DNA of 64,000 nt from Bacteroidota bacterium (lineage in GTDB: Bacteria; Bacteroidota; Bacteroidia; Sphingobacteriales; Sphingobacteriaceae). A model generated the notes under the pieces. That model ran no database searches. It was not told the origin of the DNA and was given only the letters and a program-made list of their open reading frames with translations. The stretch is from contig JABDBM010000002.1 of the NCBI GenBank assembly GCA_013288685.1, positions 107,220-171,219 of the forward strand, read 5' to 3'. The translations under genes were made by a program, and so were the position numbers. The first letter of the stretch is position 1. Each line of letters starts with the position of its first letter. Positions 17,967 through 27,367 of this stretch are shown here, piece by piece.

Positions 17967-20900
17967 TTAACGCCCCTCCCCTTTCTTTAAAAATCCCCCG
18001 TCTATCAGCACGATACCCAACGCCAACGCTAACTCGATCGAATTCAAAACATCCCTCTTCATTTCTTCCGTCACCCTTGCAAATCCAAACAGCCGTGCTA
18101 TAAATAGCACAGCTGCCTCAGGTTGTATAGCTACCGCTTCTTCAACTACTTTTTGAATAGCCAGGTTCATTTCTTCGGGTGCTATGTATTGCAGTTTTTT
18201 GGAAGTAACAGGCAGTGCGCTGCGGTCACGTATCACAGGCATCTCCATATCCGGGTGCCAAAGAAAATCAACAATAATTTTTATAGTGCCGATTTGTTGG
18301 GCATAGGCGCTTGCTTGTGTCAGCGTATATTTTACCCGCGAATTTACCCTCGCAATTTTGGCGGCTTCAGCCATACGCCGGGTCATTTCGTCAAAATGGA
18401 CTGGGCCTTCAACCCGTACAATTTCGGTTATCCAGCCCGCCAGCCTGGCAAACGAATATAAATTCAGCTCTTGTATAGCAACTTCAGCGGGAAGTTTGGC
18501 AAACACATAAGGTGGTACTGATGAGCTGGCCGGTTTTAAATGCTCGCGGCTCACCGTAAGTATTTCGTTTTGCTCTTCCTCTTCTGCATCATCCAGTTGG
18601 GTTTGTTCTTTGGCCTTTTCAATAGCAATTATTAATCGATCCAACTCCTGTTTAGGGTTGCGGAACCAATCCGTACTCCAAATGCGGAATATCTTCCAGC
18701 CCATGGTTTCAAGCACCTGTTTTCGTAGCCTGTCTCTATCGCGGGCCGATTTGGCCAATGCGTAGGCATCGCCATCGCATTCAATGCCGATGATATAACG
18801 GCCGGGATTTAGCGGATCAACAATTGCCAGATCAATATAAAAAGCTTCTGAGCCTACCTTTTTGCGAACGGTGTAGCCTTTTGCGGTTAAATGGCCGGCA
18901 ACTTCGTCTTCAAACGGCCGTGGCGTTGGTGCTAAAACAGCGCCCTGCATATCAAAACGGCCATGCTGAGCGAAATAAAGAAAGCTTTTCAACGCTTTTA
19001 CCCCAAATTTAGTGAGCGCAGTTATTTTAATATCGTCGGCAGTGATATTGGTAAACACCTCACAGCGCATTTTGGCCCGGGTAATTAGTACGTTTAGGCG
19101 CCGCTCGCCGCCTTCGTTATTCAACGGACCGAAACTCATAGGCACGCTACCGTTTTCGATTTTTCCGTAACCGATGCTGATGTAAATAACATCACGTTCA
19201 TCGCCCTGCACATTCTCTAAATTTTTGATAAAGAAAGGCTCATGTGCATGACTGCCAAAAAAACTTTCAGCGTCCGGCGATTTTCGCCGGCGCGACTCCA
19301 AGGTGTTTTGGATAGCCTGCATTTGCGCTGTGCTAAACGCAACCACACCCAAACTTTGTTTTGGGTTATTAATGGCATGGGCAATCACCGCGTCAGCCAC
19401 TGCTTCAGCTTCTATGGCATTAGCCCGTGTTTTTCCCCTGTCGTAAATTGCATGCTCAAGGTAATGAAACACCAACCCCATTCGTTGCCGGTGGCCCGGA
19501 CTTGGAAATATCACCAGCTTATCTTCATAAAACTCCCGGTTCGACAAGCTGATTAACGACTCATGCTGACTACGGTAATGCCACCGTAACATTTGTTGAT
19601 GCGCGCCCTGCGCATCGCACATACCTAATATACTTTGCATATCAGCCGTCACATTGTCTTCATCATCAATGTCGGTATTCATCCGGTCGAAGAAGCTGGT
19701 TGGCGGCAATTGCTTCGAGTCGCCCACAACCACAAGTTGTTTCCCGCGCATTATGGCGCCTAATGCCTCTACAGGGCGCACCTGGCTGGCTTCGTCGAAT
19801 ATCACCAGATCAAACTCAATACTTGCAGGAGGTAAAAATGCAGCTATCGACATTGGGCTCATCATCATCACCGGCTTTATAGCCTGGATGGCCAGCCCCG
19901 CTTCCTGTATCAATTTACGGATAGGCATTAACCGCGATTTTTTATTGAATTCGCCGCGCAATACGTTAACCTGACCACCCGCTTGTTGCCGCGGAACGTT
20001 TTCCCAATGCTTCAAAGCCACAAGCACGCGGTTGTATTGCAAATTCAGCATATCCATCCTCCTGAATTTCTCTACCACTTCTTCGTGACTTGCACGCTCA
20101 AATTTTATCAGGGCCGGATTTAAGGAAAACGCCTGTTCAATTAAATATTCGTACCACGTTTTTTGCAGGGCAGTTTTTAAATGCTCTGCGGCGCCGTTCC
20201 ATTCCAGGCAGGCTGCCGTTAAAAACGATAAATGCTCCTCAGTTGCGGTATTAGTGAGATTATTCCAGGCTATTACTTTTTGTATCTCCGCAAAATGGCT
20301 TATCCACTGCTCCATGGTTTGTAACTGGGCCTGAAAATACAACTGATCCAGCGATATACCCGGCGAGCGGACAGCCAAATCCATCTTTATCCTGTCCATA
20401 AACGCCTGCAGCGTACCTTGCTGCTGGTTGAGTTTGCCGCTAAGCAGTTCAGCACTCTTTTGGGCAGCTTCTCCGTTTTTAACGTGATCGAGATAATTAA
20501 TAATCACTGGTGGAACCGCGCCATCGGCAACAGCCTCCTGCAAATTGGCCATATAAACGGCAATCTTTTGTAATGCCGCCCAATCCGACCGTTGTTTTAA
20601 CCAGTTTTTGCCGAACAACTGCATGGCCAAAGGCTCCAACTCTGTCAGCGTATTTTTTAGCTGCCGCGATTCGGAAATAGCATCAATGTACCTGATCTTT
20701 CCGGCGGCATCCGGTGGCAATGGTGTTTTACATAAGGCTGCCAATTGTTTATTGCTGTTGCGATAGCCTCCTATAAAAGTTTTATACCATTTATCGCCAT
20801 AAGCCATCAGGTTTTGTCGTATCTCTAAAACATTCTGATCCCAGGCCTCGGGCATTAAAATATCTTTATACTCCTGCTGCAGGCCGGCATAGCGCTTACC

Positions 20901-22634
20901 TGTGTCCAATAGCTCGTCCACATCATGCCGGTTAAGTAACCATGCGTCGTTTTTAATATCAATACCGCGTAAATCAGGGCTTTGCGCAGCAAGTTTGCAT
21001 AATTCGAGCAATTTAAAAGTGCTTACCCGATTTTTTGGCGCGGGGGTAGCAAACTGACTGGCTATGTGCTCGCTCTCCTGCTGTAAATCCAGCAATGCCT
21101 GCTGCGCTGCACGTAACTGTTGTTGTATGGCGGGTTCCTCATGCGGGAAAAAAACTGTAAGCTGACTACCCCAGAAAAGTAACTTTGATGGTACGCCAAT
21201 CTCTGCAAGCCGGGCCTGTATTTTGTCGGCCATGGCTTCGGCTTTTTGCATCCGGTCAATGTCCCAATGATCAATTTGCTCCAGCGGGATTTTGGGCAAT
21301 TCAATTTTGGCAGTAATGTTATAAATCCCCAGCAAAAAACCTATTACCTTTTGCGGCGAGAAATTGCTGCCTAAAATAGCATTGTTAATAGCTGTGCAAT
21401 AGTCATTCAATTCTTTACGGTAAGCGCCCAGCAGCGTCAGTTCCTGGTTTAACTGGGTAACAGTGGGCTTACCTAATTCCATTACCCGCCGCAGTTCTTC
21501 CAACAAATCTTTTTTATTGGCTTTGTGGCTGTGCAGTTCAAGGCAGGCCTCGCCCAGGTTTATGGCATCCATGCGTCGTTTTACAACCTCCAGCGCAGCC
21601 ATTTTTTCGGCCACAAACAATACCTTTTTGCCTTGTCCTACAGCATCAGCTATGATATTAGTAATGGTTTGCGATTTGCCTGTACCGGGCGGCCCCTGTA
21701 TCACCATGTTGCGACCTTCGTGCACTGCCAGCATGGCCAGCACCTGCGAGCTATCAGCATCCACCACCTGGAAAAGTCCGTTGGCGTTGGTTTCAGTGTC
21801 CAACTGATCCTCGTCTGTGGCGGTGGGCGCCTGCTCATGAAAACCATCGTCAAATAGCGCTATCAGGTTTTGATGGGCGTAAGGTTTGCTTTCATCGGGC
21901 CATTTTTCGCTGTCAAGATCGTGATAGAGCATAAATTTCCCGAATGAGAAAAAGCCAAGCTCCATGGCATCCGGATCCATTTTCCATTTTATGTTGCGTG
22001 CAACCCGGCCAGCAATATCAGCCAGATAATCATCAATATTAAAATCGTCCGCTTCGGGTATATCGGGGATGGTAATATTAAAATCCGCCATCATTTTGGC
22101 CTGTAATGATAGGTTTGCGCCAATTTCACTACCAGTATACCGCAGCCTAAACCGCTCATTGGCGCTCGACCGCTCCAGCGATACCGGAATCAACACCAAT
22201 GGCGCCAGCCGAACATCTTCATTATTACCATCCTCATACCAGTTGAGCGTACCTAAGGATAAGTATAGCGTGTTTATGCCCTGTTCTTCGATACTGGTTT
22301 TGGCAAAATAATAGGTGTTTAATAGTTTAACCTGAAGTTTTTGCTCCGTTTCGCTGGTTTGCAGTTTGGTATCGCGATAGCTTTCCTGCGATACAGGTTG
22401 CGGCAAAACCGGGAGATCATTGTCTTCTTCGGTGGTTGCCGGGTCCGGTAGCCCCAAAAAGGTCATCGCCTTGTTTTGACTCACCAAAATATCATAAATA
22501 TAGCGCGACTTTTCCTGTATAATGTGCAGTCCCCTTGCTTTGGAGGCTTTGTAATTTAACAAAGGGTTGCGCAATCCCAAATCCAGCAACTCCTTACGCG
22601 AGGCCTCCAAACCGGCCAGTATCGTTTCGTTCAT
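17967..22634 (-). CDS. hhe: Hhe-type antiphage defence protein: DUF4011, helicase, Vsr-like nuclease, DUF3320
   Basis: 1555 residues. The N-terminal DUF4011 shows LDLGLRNPLLNY at about residue 17. A split SF1 helicase follows: Walker A GPPGTGKSQTITN near 315, Walker B 'DLVIFDEASQVRPVEALGAI' near 945, then VVGDSKQLPPTSFF, NVQGDERDVIYIS and RRLNVLITRAK. A PD-(D/E)XK/Vsr-like nuclease lies near 1230-1340 (FEDEVAGHL, YIDLAIVDP, IGIECDGDAY, GWKIFRIWSTDWF). DUF3320 occupies the C-terminus (LAGWITEIVRVEGPVHFDEM). This order is that of the single-gene Hhe system reported as antiphage. All catalytic motifs are intact. It is convergent with the lipoprotein gene, with a two-base gap, and has no partner genes. 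Confidence 0.88.
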   Translation of the reverse strand: MNETILAGLEASRKELLDLGLRNPLLNYKASKARGLHIIQEKSRYIYDILVSQNKAMTFLGLPDPATTEEDNDLPVLPQPVSQESYRDTKLQTSETEQKLQVKLLNTYYFAKTSIEEQGINTLYLSLGTLNWYEDGNNEDVRLAPLVLIPVSLERSSANERFRLRYTGSEIGANLSLQAKMMADFNITIPDIPEADDFNIDDYLADIAGRVARNIKWKMDPDAMELGFFSFGKFMLYHDLDSEKWPDESKPYAHQNLIALFDDGFHEQAPTATDEDQLDTETNANGLFQVVDADSSQVLAMLAVHEGRNMVIQGPPGTGKSQTITNIIADAVGQGKKVLFVAEKMAALEVVKRRMDAINLGEACLELHSHKANKKDLLEELRRVMELGKPTVTQLNQELTLLGAYRKELNDYCTAINNAILGSNFSPQKVIGFLLGIYNITAKIELPKIPLEQIDHWDIDRMQKAEAMADKIQARLAEIGVPSKLLFWGSQLTVFFPHEEPAIQQQLRAAQQALLDLQQESEHIASQFATPAPKNRVSTFKLLELCKLAAQSPDLRGIDIKNDAWLLNRHDVDELLDTGKRYAGLQQEYKDILMPEAWDQNVLEIRQNLMAYGDKWYKTFIGGYRNSNKQLAALCKTPLPPDAAGKIRYIDAISESRQLKNTLTELEPLAMQLFGKNWLKQRSDWAALQKIAVYMANLQEAVADGAVPPVIINYLDHVKNGEAAQKSAELLSGKLNQQQGTLQAFMDRIKMDLAVRSPGISLDQLYFQAQLQTMEQWISHFAEIQKVIAWNNLTNTATEEHLSFLTAACLEWNGAAEHLKTALQKTWYEYLIEQAFSLNPALIKFERASHEEVVEKFRRMDMLNLQYNRVLVALKHWENVPRQQAGGQVNVLRGEFNKKSRLMPIRKLIQEAGLAIQAIKPVMMMSPMSIAAFLPPASIEFDLVIFDEASQVRPVEALGAIMRGKQLVVVGDSKQLPPTSFFDRMNTDIDDEDNVTADMQSILGMCDAQGAHQQMLRWHYRSQHESLISLSNREFYEDKLVIFPSPGHRQRMGLVFHYLEHAIYDRGKTRANAIEAEAVADAVIAHAINNPKQSLGVVAFSTAQMQAIQNTLESRRRKSPDAESFFGSHAHEPFFIKNLENVQGDERDVIYISIGYGKIENGSVPMSFGPLNNEGGERRLNVLITRAKMRCEVFTNITADDIKITALTKFGVKALKSFLYFAQHGRFDMQGAVLAPTPRPFEDEVAGHLTAKGYTVRKKVGSEAFYIDLAIVDPLNPGRYIIGIECDGDAYALAKSARDRDRLRKQVLETMGWKIFRIWSTDWFRNPKQELDRLIIAIEKAKEQTQLDDAEEEEQNEILTVSREHLKPASSSVPPYVFAKLPAEVAIQELNLYSFARLAGWITEIVRVEGPVHFDEMTRRMAEAAKIARVNSRVKYTLTQASAYAQQIGTIKIIVDFLWHPDMEMPVIRDRSALPVTSKKLQYIAPEEMNLAIQKVVEEAVAIQPEAAVLFIARLFGFARVTEEMKRDVLNSIELALALGIVLIDGGFLKKGEGR

Positions 22635-22682
22635 TTAGTGCTTTAAAATCTTAAACTTAGTAAAAAAAAATCATTCACTTCG

Positions 22683-22773
22683 TGGTCATTGAGTCATTTC
22701 ACTGCGTTGTCATTCAGTCATTAACGCGTTATCACTGAATTATTATATCAACCAAACAATGACTCAATGACCA
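22683..22773. repeat. 16-base inverted repeat between Hhe and CDF genes
   Basis: TGGTCATTGAGTCATT (22683-22698) is exactly complementary to AATGACTCAATGACCA (22758-22773). Extra ATGACTCAATGA words follow it as direct repeats up to 22786. No ORF is present; it is either the CDF terminator region or a dispersed palindrome. Confidence 0.55.
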
Positions 22774-22787
22774 AATGACTCAATGAT

Positions 22788-23681
22788 TCACCTAACCGGT
22801 TCAATAAATATCTGTTTTATCCTCGGGAACTCCATCTGTATGGTTTTGGTGATCCGCTCAATAGCATCGGTAATTTGCCGGGTAGTAAGATTTGGCTTAA
22901 AAACAGTGTTCAGGTGCAATAATACTTCTTCCGGCCCCATATACATACTAAAATGCTTCTTCACTTTTAAAACTGCCTCATCGGCCTGTGTAAGCACTAC
23001 TATTTTTCGTAATGTTTTACGGCTGGTTGTTTCGCCCATCAGCAGGCTTTTACTTTCCCGAACCAACACAGCCGAAATCGTTATCAATATCAATCCGATT
23101 AGCATAGACGCAGCGCTGTCATAATATGGATTATGAAGCAGGTGACCTAAAAACACACCTAAAAAAGCTACTATGAGGCCTGTCATATCGCCAACGTCGC
23201 CTAAAAGCACAATAATTACCGATGGGTCCTTGGTTTGCTTGACCGCCCTCCAAAAAGAAAGATGCCCGCGTTGTTTGTTAAACGTTTTTAACGCCGTGTA
23301 AAGCGAAACCGCATTAAACACAAAGGCAATGGCTAAAACACTGTAATCCCACGCCTCGTTGCCATCCAGCATGGGTTGCTGCAGCCGCATCAATCCTTCA
23401 TAAAAGGAAACGCACCCCCCCAAAACAAAGATCATTAGCGATACGATAAAGGACCAGAAGTACAGCTCCTTGCCATAACCAAACGGGCGGTCGAGGTCTG
23501 GCTTTCTTGAACTTGTTTTTATCCCCCAAATCAACAGCACCTGGCTGGCGGCATCAATTATAGAATGTATGCCTTCCGATACCATCGATGCACTGCCGGT
23601 AAATGCAGCCGCAATAAATTTTGATATAGCGATGAGCAGATCGACCGCTAAGGAAACATAAATAAATAAGCGCGACTTCAT
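22788..23681 (-). CDS. Cation diffusion facilitator (CDF) metal efflux transporter
   Basis: 297 residues with six membrane helices and a cytoplasmic C-terminal metal-binding domain. The helix II site is HSIIDAASQ (His and Asp of the HxxxD motif) and the helix V site is DVGDMTGL; note Asp-xx-Asp here rather than His-xx-Asp. The family exchanges Zn(II), Fe(II), Mn(II) or Co(II) for protons at the inner membrane. The Asp/Asp second half-site suggests the broader-specificity FieF-like or Mn group over strict zinc transporters (inference). It is a single gene, divergent from the DUF72 gene. Confidence 0.9.
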   Translation of the reverse strand: MKSRLFIYVSLAVDLLIAISKFIAAAFTGSASMVSEGIHSIIDAASQVLLIWGIKTSSRKPDLDRPFGYGKELYFWSFIVSLMIFVLGGCVSFYEGLMRLQQPMLDGNEAWDYSVLAIAFVFNAVSLYTALKTFNKQRGHLSFWRAVKQTKDPSVIIVLLGDVGDMTGLIVAFLGVFLGHLLHNPYYDSAASMLIGLILITISAVLVRESKSLLMGETTSRKTLRKIVVLTQADEAVLKVKKHFSMYMGPEEVLLHLNTVFKPNLTTRQITDAIERITKTIQMEFPRIKQIFIEPVR

Positions 23682-23825
23682 GGATATTTATAAATACGTG
23701 TCCTGTTTAATTTATTTAATAACAGCAATATACCTAAGATGTTGGCATTTCTTTCAGCAACTCATTCTTTTTTACAAAACTAAAACACCATCACCGGGTT
23801 TTCTTAAAATCTGCAACCCAATTAA

Positions 23826-24563
23826 ATGATATATACAGGTACAAGTGGCTTGGTACTTCCGGTTCCTAATAAACAGGCATTTCCGCCCGAATTTCAGGAT
23901 AAAAGCCGCCTTACTTATTATGCTTCACGATTCAACAGCATTGAGATCAACAGTTCATTTTATAAAGTACCGATGGTGTCGACCGTTAAAAAATGGGCCG
24001 AAAGTGTGCCGGATAACTTTCAGTTCACTTTTAAGTTGTGGCGTCAGATTACCCACAACAAGCAACTCGCTTTTGAAGCCGCAGATGTGGAGCATTTTAT
24101 GAATGTGATTAATAACACGGGCGATAAGAGCGGATGTTTGCTGATACAATTTCCAAAAAGCATAACCATAGCCAGCGCCACTCAGCTTGAAAAGTTATTG
24201 TCATCAATACAGGCGGCTAATCCGCAACATCAATGGAAGGTGGCCGTTGAGTTTCGCAGCCCAACCTGGTATCAACAGGGCGTTTATGATTTATTGGCTT
24301 ATTACCAGGCAGGTATTGTACTGCATGATATGCCTGCATCAATAACGCCGTTAATTCATGTAAACCAAACCTTTGTTTATCTGCGCTTTCATGGCCCGAA
24401 CGGTAGCTATAAGGGCAGTTATAATGATGATTTTTTACACGAATATGCCTTGTATATAAAGGAATGGCAGGATGAGGGCAAAACAGTTTATGTCTATTTT
24501 AACAACACCGTGGGAGATGCTGTTAAAAATCTAATCACACTTAAACAATTTATTAACGGTTGA
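23826..24563 (+). CDS. DUF72 family protein (YecE-like)
   Basis: 245 residues, TIM-barrel family of unknown biochemical role. Signature text: 'YYASRFNSIEINSSFYKVP' near the N-terminus, 'KLWRQITHNKQL', VAVEFRSPTW in the middle, 'VYLRFHGPNGSYKG' and 'VYVYFNNTVGDAVKNL' at the end. The start ATG at 23826 fits the family length. Its 3' end overlaps the convergent tspO gene by 11 bases. Confidence 0.9.
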   Translation: MIYTGTSGLVLPVPNKQAFPPEFQDKSRLTYYASRFNSIEINSSFYKVPMVSTVKKWAESVPDNFQFTFKLWRQITHNKQLAFEAADVEHFMNVINNTGDKSGCLLIQFPKSITIASATQLEKLLSSIQAANPQHQWKVAVEFRSPTWYQQGVYDLLAYYQAGIVLHDMPASITPLIHVNQTFVYLRFHGPNGSYKGSYNDDFLHEYALYIKEWQDEGKTVYVYFNNTVGDAVKNLITLKQFING

Positions 24564-25044
24564 GCCAATAAAAAGAAAAATTGAGTACGCCAGCAAAAAT
24601 AACCCACAATAGATATGGTATCAAAAACCAGGCGGCTGCGTTATTTATTTTACCGAACGCTTTGATATTTAAAACAATACTCACAATAAGCGCTAAAATA
24701 ACAATGAATCCGGCCAAAATTTGGTGAAAATTAAAAAACACTACCGACCATGATGCATTTAAAATTAGCTGAACAAAATAAATAAACCTCGCTTTAACAT
24801 AATCAATCCTTTTGCGGCGATGGTACCAGGCCAGGTAGGCGGCGAAAGCAATCATGATATATAAAAAAGTCCAAACCGGTGCAAAAATGGCGTTGGGCGG
24901 GTTAAATGTTGGTTTATGTAAACCAAGATACCAACCCTTAATTTGCGATTCGGAAAAAAAACCTGTTATAGCAGCGATGCTTAGCGTAATGGACATACTG
25001 ATAATAAAAGGAAAAAATTTAAAAGGCTTGCCGCTATCGGTCAT
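24553..25044 (-). CDS. tspO: TspO/MBR family tryptophan-rich sensory protein
   Basis: 163 residues with five membrane helices. The family motifs WYLGLHKPTFNPPNAIFAP and VWTFLYIMIAFAAYLAW, and the WSVVFF segment, are visible. Homologues bind porphyrins and related ligands in the membrane and are linked to tetrapyrrole or stress control. It is convergent with the DUF72 gene (11-base overlap) and has about 67 bases to the RecD-like gene. Confidence 0.93.
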   Translation of the reverse strand: MTDSGKPFKFFPFIISMSITLSIAAITGFFSESQIKGWYLGLHKPTFNPPNAIFAPVWTFLYIMIAFAAYLAWYHRRKRIDYVKARFIYFVQLILNASWSVVFFNFHQILAGFIVILALIVSIVLNIKAFGKINNAAAWFLIPYLLWVIFAGVLNFSFYWLNR

Positions 25045-25111
25045 AGGTTAGATGAATAAAAATATTTAAAAGTAATAAGCAATTTAGGAGCAATTTTGTT
25101 TTTTTTTGTTT

Positions 25112-26530
25112 TTAAGCTTCCTCCCCTCCCACAAAAAACTGCTTATTAAAATTCACCAAATAAAGTTCGCTGGTGGCCCGGGTACAAGCGGTATAAAACC
25201 AGCGTAAAAAATCAGTGTTCACCATTTCGTCGGTTAAATAACCCTGATCTACGAAAACAGCGTCCCATTGGCCCCCCTGGGCCTTGTGGCAGGTAATGGC
25301 ATAAGCAAATTTTATTTGCAGGGCATTGTAATAGGGATTTAGTTTTAGTTCCTTCCATTTATCGCGTTTGGCGGGGATATGATCGTAATCCTTCATCGCT
25401 TCCAGGTATAATCTTTTCTGATCATCGGGCAGCAGCGCAGGTGCTTCGGAGTAAAGTGTATCGAGTAGTATCTTACAATCCAGCACAGGGTCTTCTGCGT
25501 AATCAATAAACTCAAGCTGCACATCGGCAAAGCGGAAACCATACATATCCTCAATACGGCGCACTTTTTTTATGCGGGCAATATCGCCATTGGCAATAAA
25601 GCCGGTGCTTTTTTCCTCTTCATCCTGCATCCAGAAATAGTTGTTTTTCACCACCATTACCTGGTCGCCGCCGGTAAGCTCTTCTTCGCGGTATAATATA
25701 CGCGCCCGTATTTGCCGGTTATAGGCATTAGCATTTTTGTTCGAGCGGCAAATGATTAGCGTATTATCGTGCCCGTATTTGCTATAGGCATAGTTAAGCC
25801 CCTCTTCCAGCATATCGCCCCCCATGCGAAACATATCGCTATATCCTTTGGTGACAATTTGTGGCATCTTCTCTTTTTTCTTGCGGATAATATCGCGCAC
25901 ACGGGTAACATTAAATAAAATGCCTGAATCTTTTTGCTGGCGCAGTACATCAGTTAGTTCGAAGCTAAAAACATCCAGTCCGAATTTATCTTTCATGTTT
26001 TTCACATCCAGCGCCGGGCTATCCTCCGAACCGACAGGGGGCAACTGTGCGGTATCGCCCACCAGCATCAGTTTGCAGTTTTTCCCGTTGTAAACAAACC
26101 TTAACAGATCAAACAACAAGGAACCCTTTTGATTAAGGCCAATTTCGTCCGAAATCATGGATGCTTCGTCAACAATAAACAGTGTATTATCGGCCAGATT
26201 ATCGCCAATTAAAAAACCTTCATCAACATTAAACGCCGTTTTTTTGCGATAAATGCGTTTATGAATAGTAAAGGCCTTACGGCCCGAGTAGGCAGTGATT
26301 ACTTTTGCCGCCCTACCGGTAGGTGCCAGCAACACATACTTAAAATTATATGCCCGCAAAGCTTTTGTTAATGCGCCTAAAACAGTGGTTTTACCTGTCC
26401 CGGCGTAGCCCTTCAAAATGAAGCATTCGTCGCCATTATTAGTTAGCAAAAACGTGTGCAGTTTGCCAAAAAGCTCCAATTGTTGCGGCGTAGCTTCGTG
26501 CGGGAATGCTTTTTGGATATAATCGGACAC
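25112..26530 (-). CDS. RecD-like ATP-dependent DNA helicase
   Basis: 472 residues, SF1B. Walker A is KGYAGTGKTTVLGAL near residue 40, Walker B is LFIVDEASMISDE, and a Q-GD motif VGDTAQLPPVGS follows. The C-terminal UvrD_C_2 motif is KFAYAITCHKAQGGQWDAVFVD with a final 'WFYTACTRATSELYLV'. It lacks the long N-terminal region of RecD2, so it matches the short AAA_30/ATP-dependent endonuclease-like group found throughout Bacteroidota. A role in DNA repair or recombination is inferred. It appears monocistronic; the upstream gap to GtrA carries TTGATT-rich inverted words. Confidence 0.9.
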   Translation of the reverse strand: MSDYIQKAFPHEATPQQLELFGKLHTFLLTNNGDECFILKGYAGTGKTTVLGALTKALRAYNFKYVLLAPTGRAAKVITAYSGRKAFTIHKRIYRKKTAFNVDEGFLIGDNLADNTLFIVDEASMISDEIGLNQKGSLLFDLLRFVYNGKNCKLMLVGDTAQLPPVGSEDSPALDVKNMKDKFGLDVFSFELTDVLRQQKDSGILFNVTRVRDIIRKKKEKMPQIVTKGYSDMFRMGGDMLEEGLNYAYSKYGHDNTLIICRSNKNANAYNRQIRARILYREEELTGGDQVMVVKNNYFWMQDEEEKSTGFIANGDIARIKKVRRIEDMYGFRFADVQLEFIDYAEDPVLDCKILLDTLYSEAPALLPDDQKRLYLEAMKDYDHIPAKRDKWKELKLNPYYNALQIKFAYAITCHKAQGGQWDAVFVDQGYLTDEMVNTDFLRWFYTACTRATSELYLVNFNKQFFVGGEEA

Positions 26531-26696
26531 GAGTTGGGTTGATTAAGTTGGATTTAGTTGATTGGGTTGATTCAGTTAACAACTATTTAATTAATAACGC
26601 AAACTTAATTCTTAAATCAATTAAAGCTGTCAAATTCAGTCTTGATTATTTATTTTCATGAAAGCTATTCAACTTATTCAACTCAACATAACCCAA

Positions 26697-27218
26697 TCAT
26701 CCCTTCTCCCCTCTGGCTCTAAAAAAATAATAAGTCTGGCTGCTGTAGCTAAACACCACCACGATAATAGTGGTTAGAATTTTTGACGGCGTAGGATACC
26801 ACCCCAAATAGTCGACAAAAAATTTGAGCAGCGCATAGTTGAAGAATATACAGATAACCACCACCAAAATATACCTCTGCAACTGGCTCCGGCCATTTAG
26901 TCCCGATTCCTGGAAGACGACGTATCGGTTTAAAAAGAACCCGGTTGGCAGCGAAATACTTAGTGCGGAAAACAACGCAGCAATATGCGGGCTTAAAGTA
27001 AAAAAGCCCAGTGTTACCAAATGTCCTTTAAAAATAAAATTATAGGCGATAGAAAAAAGAGAGATATCAAGCGCCGTATTTGCGCCTCCACAGGCAGCGT
27101 ATCTGAATGTTTGCAGCGGCATAATTTTTTTGAAAATAGGATAAAAAAAATCTATCAGCCGCAAAATAAACAGCCTGATGCTTTCATGAATTCTCTTCCA
27201 CAAGGGGTATTCTGTCAT
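26697..27218 (-). CDS. GtrA family membrane protein
   Basis: The track ORF opens at a TTG (27284); the ATG at 27218 (MTEYPLWKRI) gives 173 residues and fits better. Four membrane helices of the GtrA/DPMS-like fold are visible: 'FRYAACGGANTALDISLF', a second helix near SPHIAALFSALSISLP, the motif TGFFLNRYVVF and a last segment ending 'YSSQTYYFFR'. The family is thought to flip or hold polyprenyl-linked sugars for surface polysaccharide. The two acyltransferases that follow on the other strand fit the same surface-glycan theme. Confidence 0.88.
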   Translation of the reverse strand: MTEYPLWKRIHESIRLFILRLIDFFYPIFKKIMPLQTFRYAACGGANTALDISLFSIAYNFIFKGHLVTLGFFTLSPHIAALFSALSISLPTGFFLNRYVVFQESGLNGRSQLQRYILVVVICIFFNYALLKFFVDYLGWYPTPSKILTTIIVVVFSYSSQTYYFFRARGEKG

Positions 27219-27367
27219 TTTAAATATGGATTGGGGCTGAATATAACAATTTCGGAATGGTTGAGCTATTAAATTATTTTTCAAGTTCTTAAAAAAAACG
27301 CAACCAATAATTTTCGTTTGCGTATAGCGATTTACATATTACAATTTTAAGACCTAAAGCTAACGTT

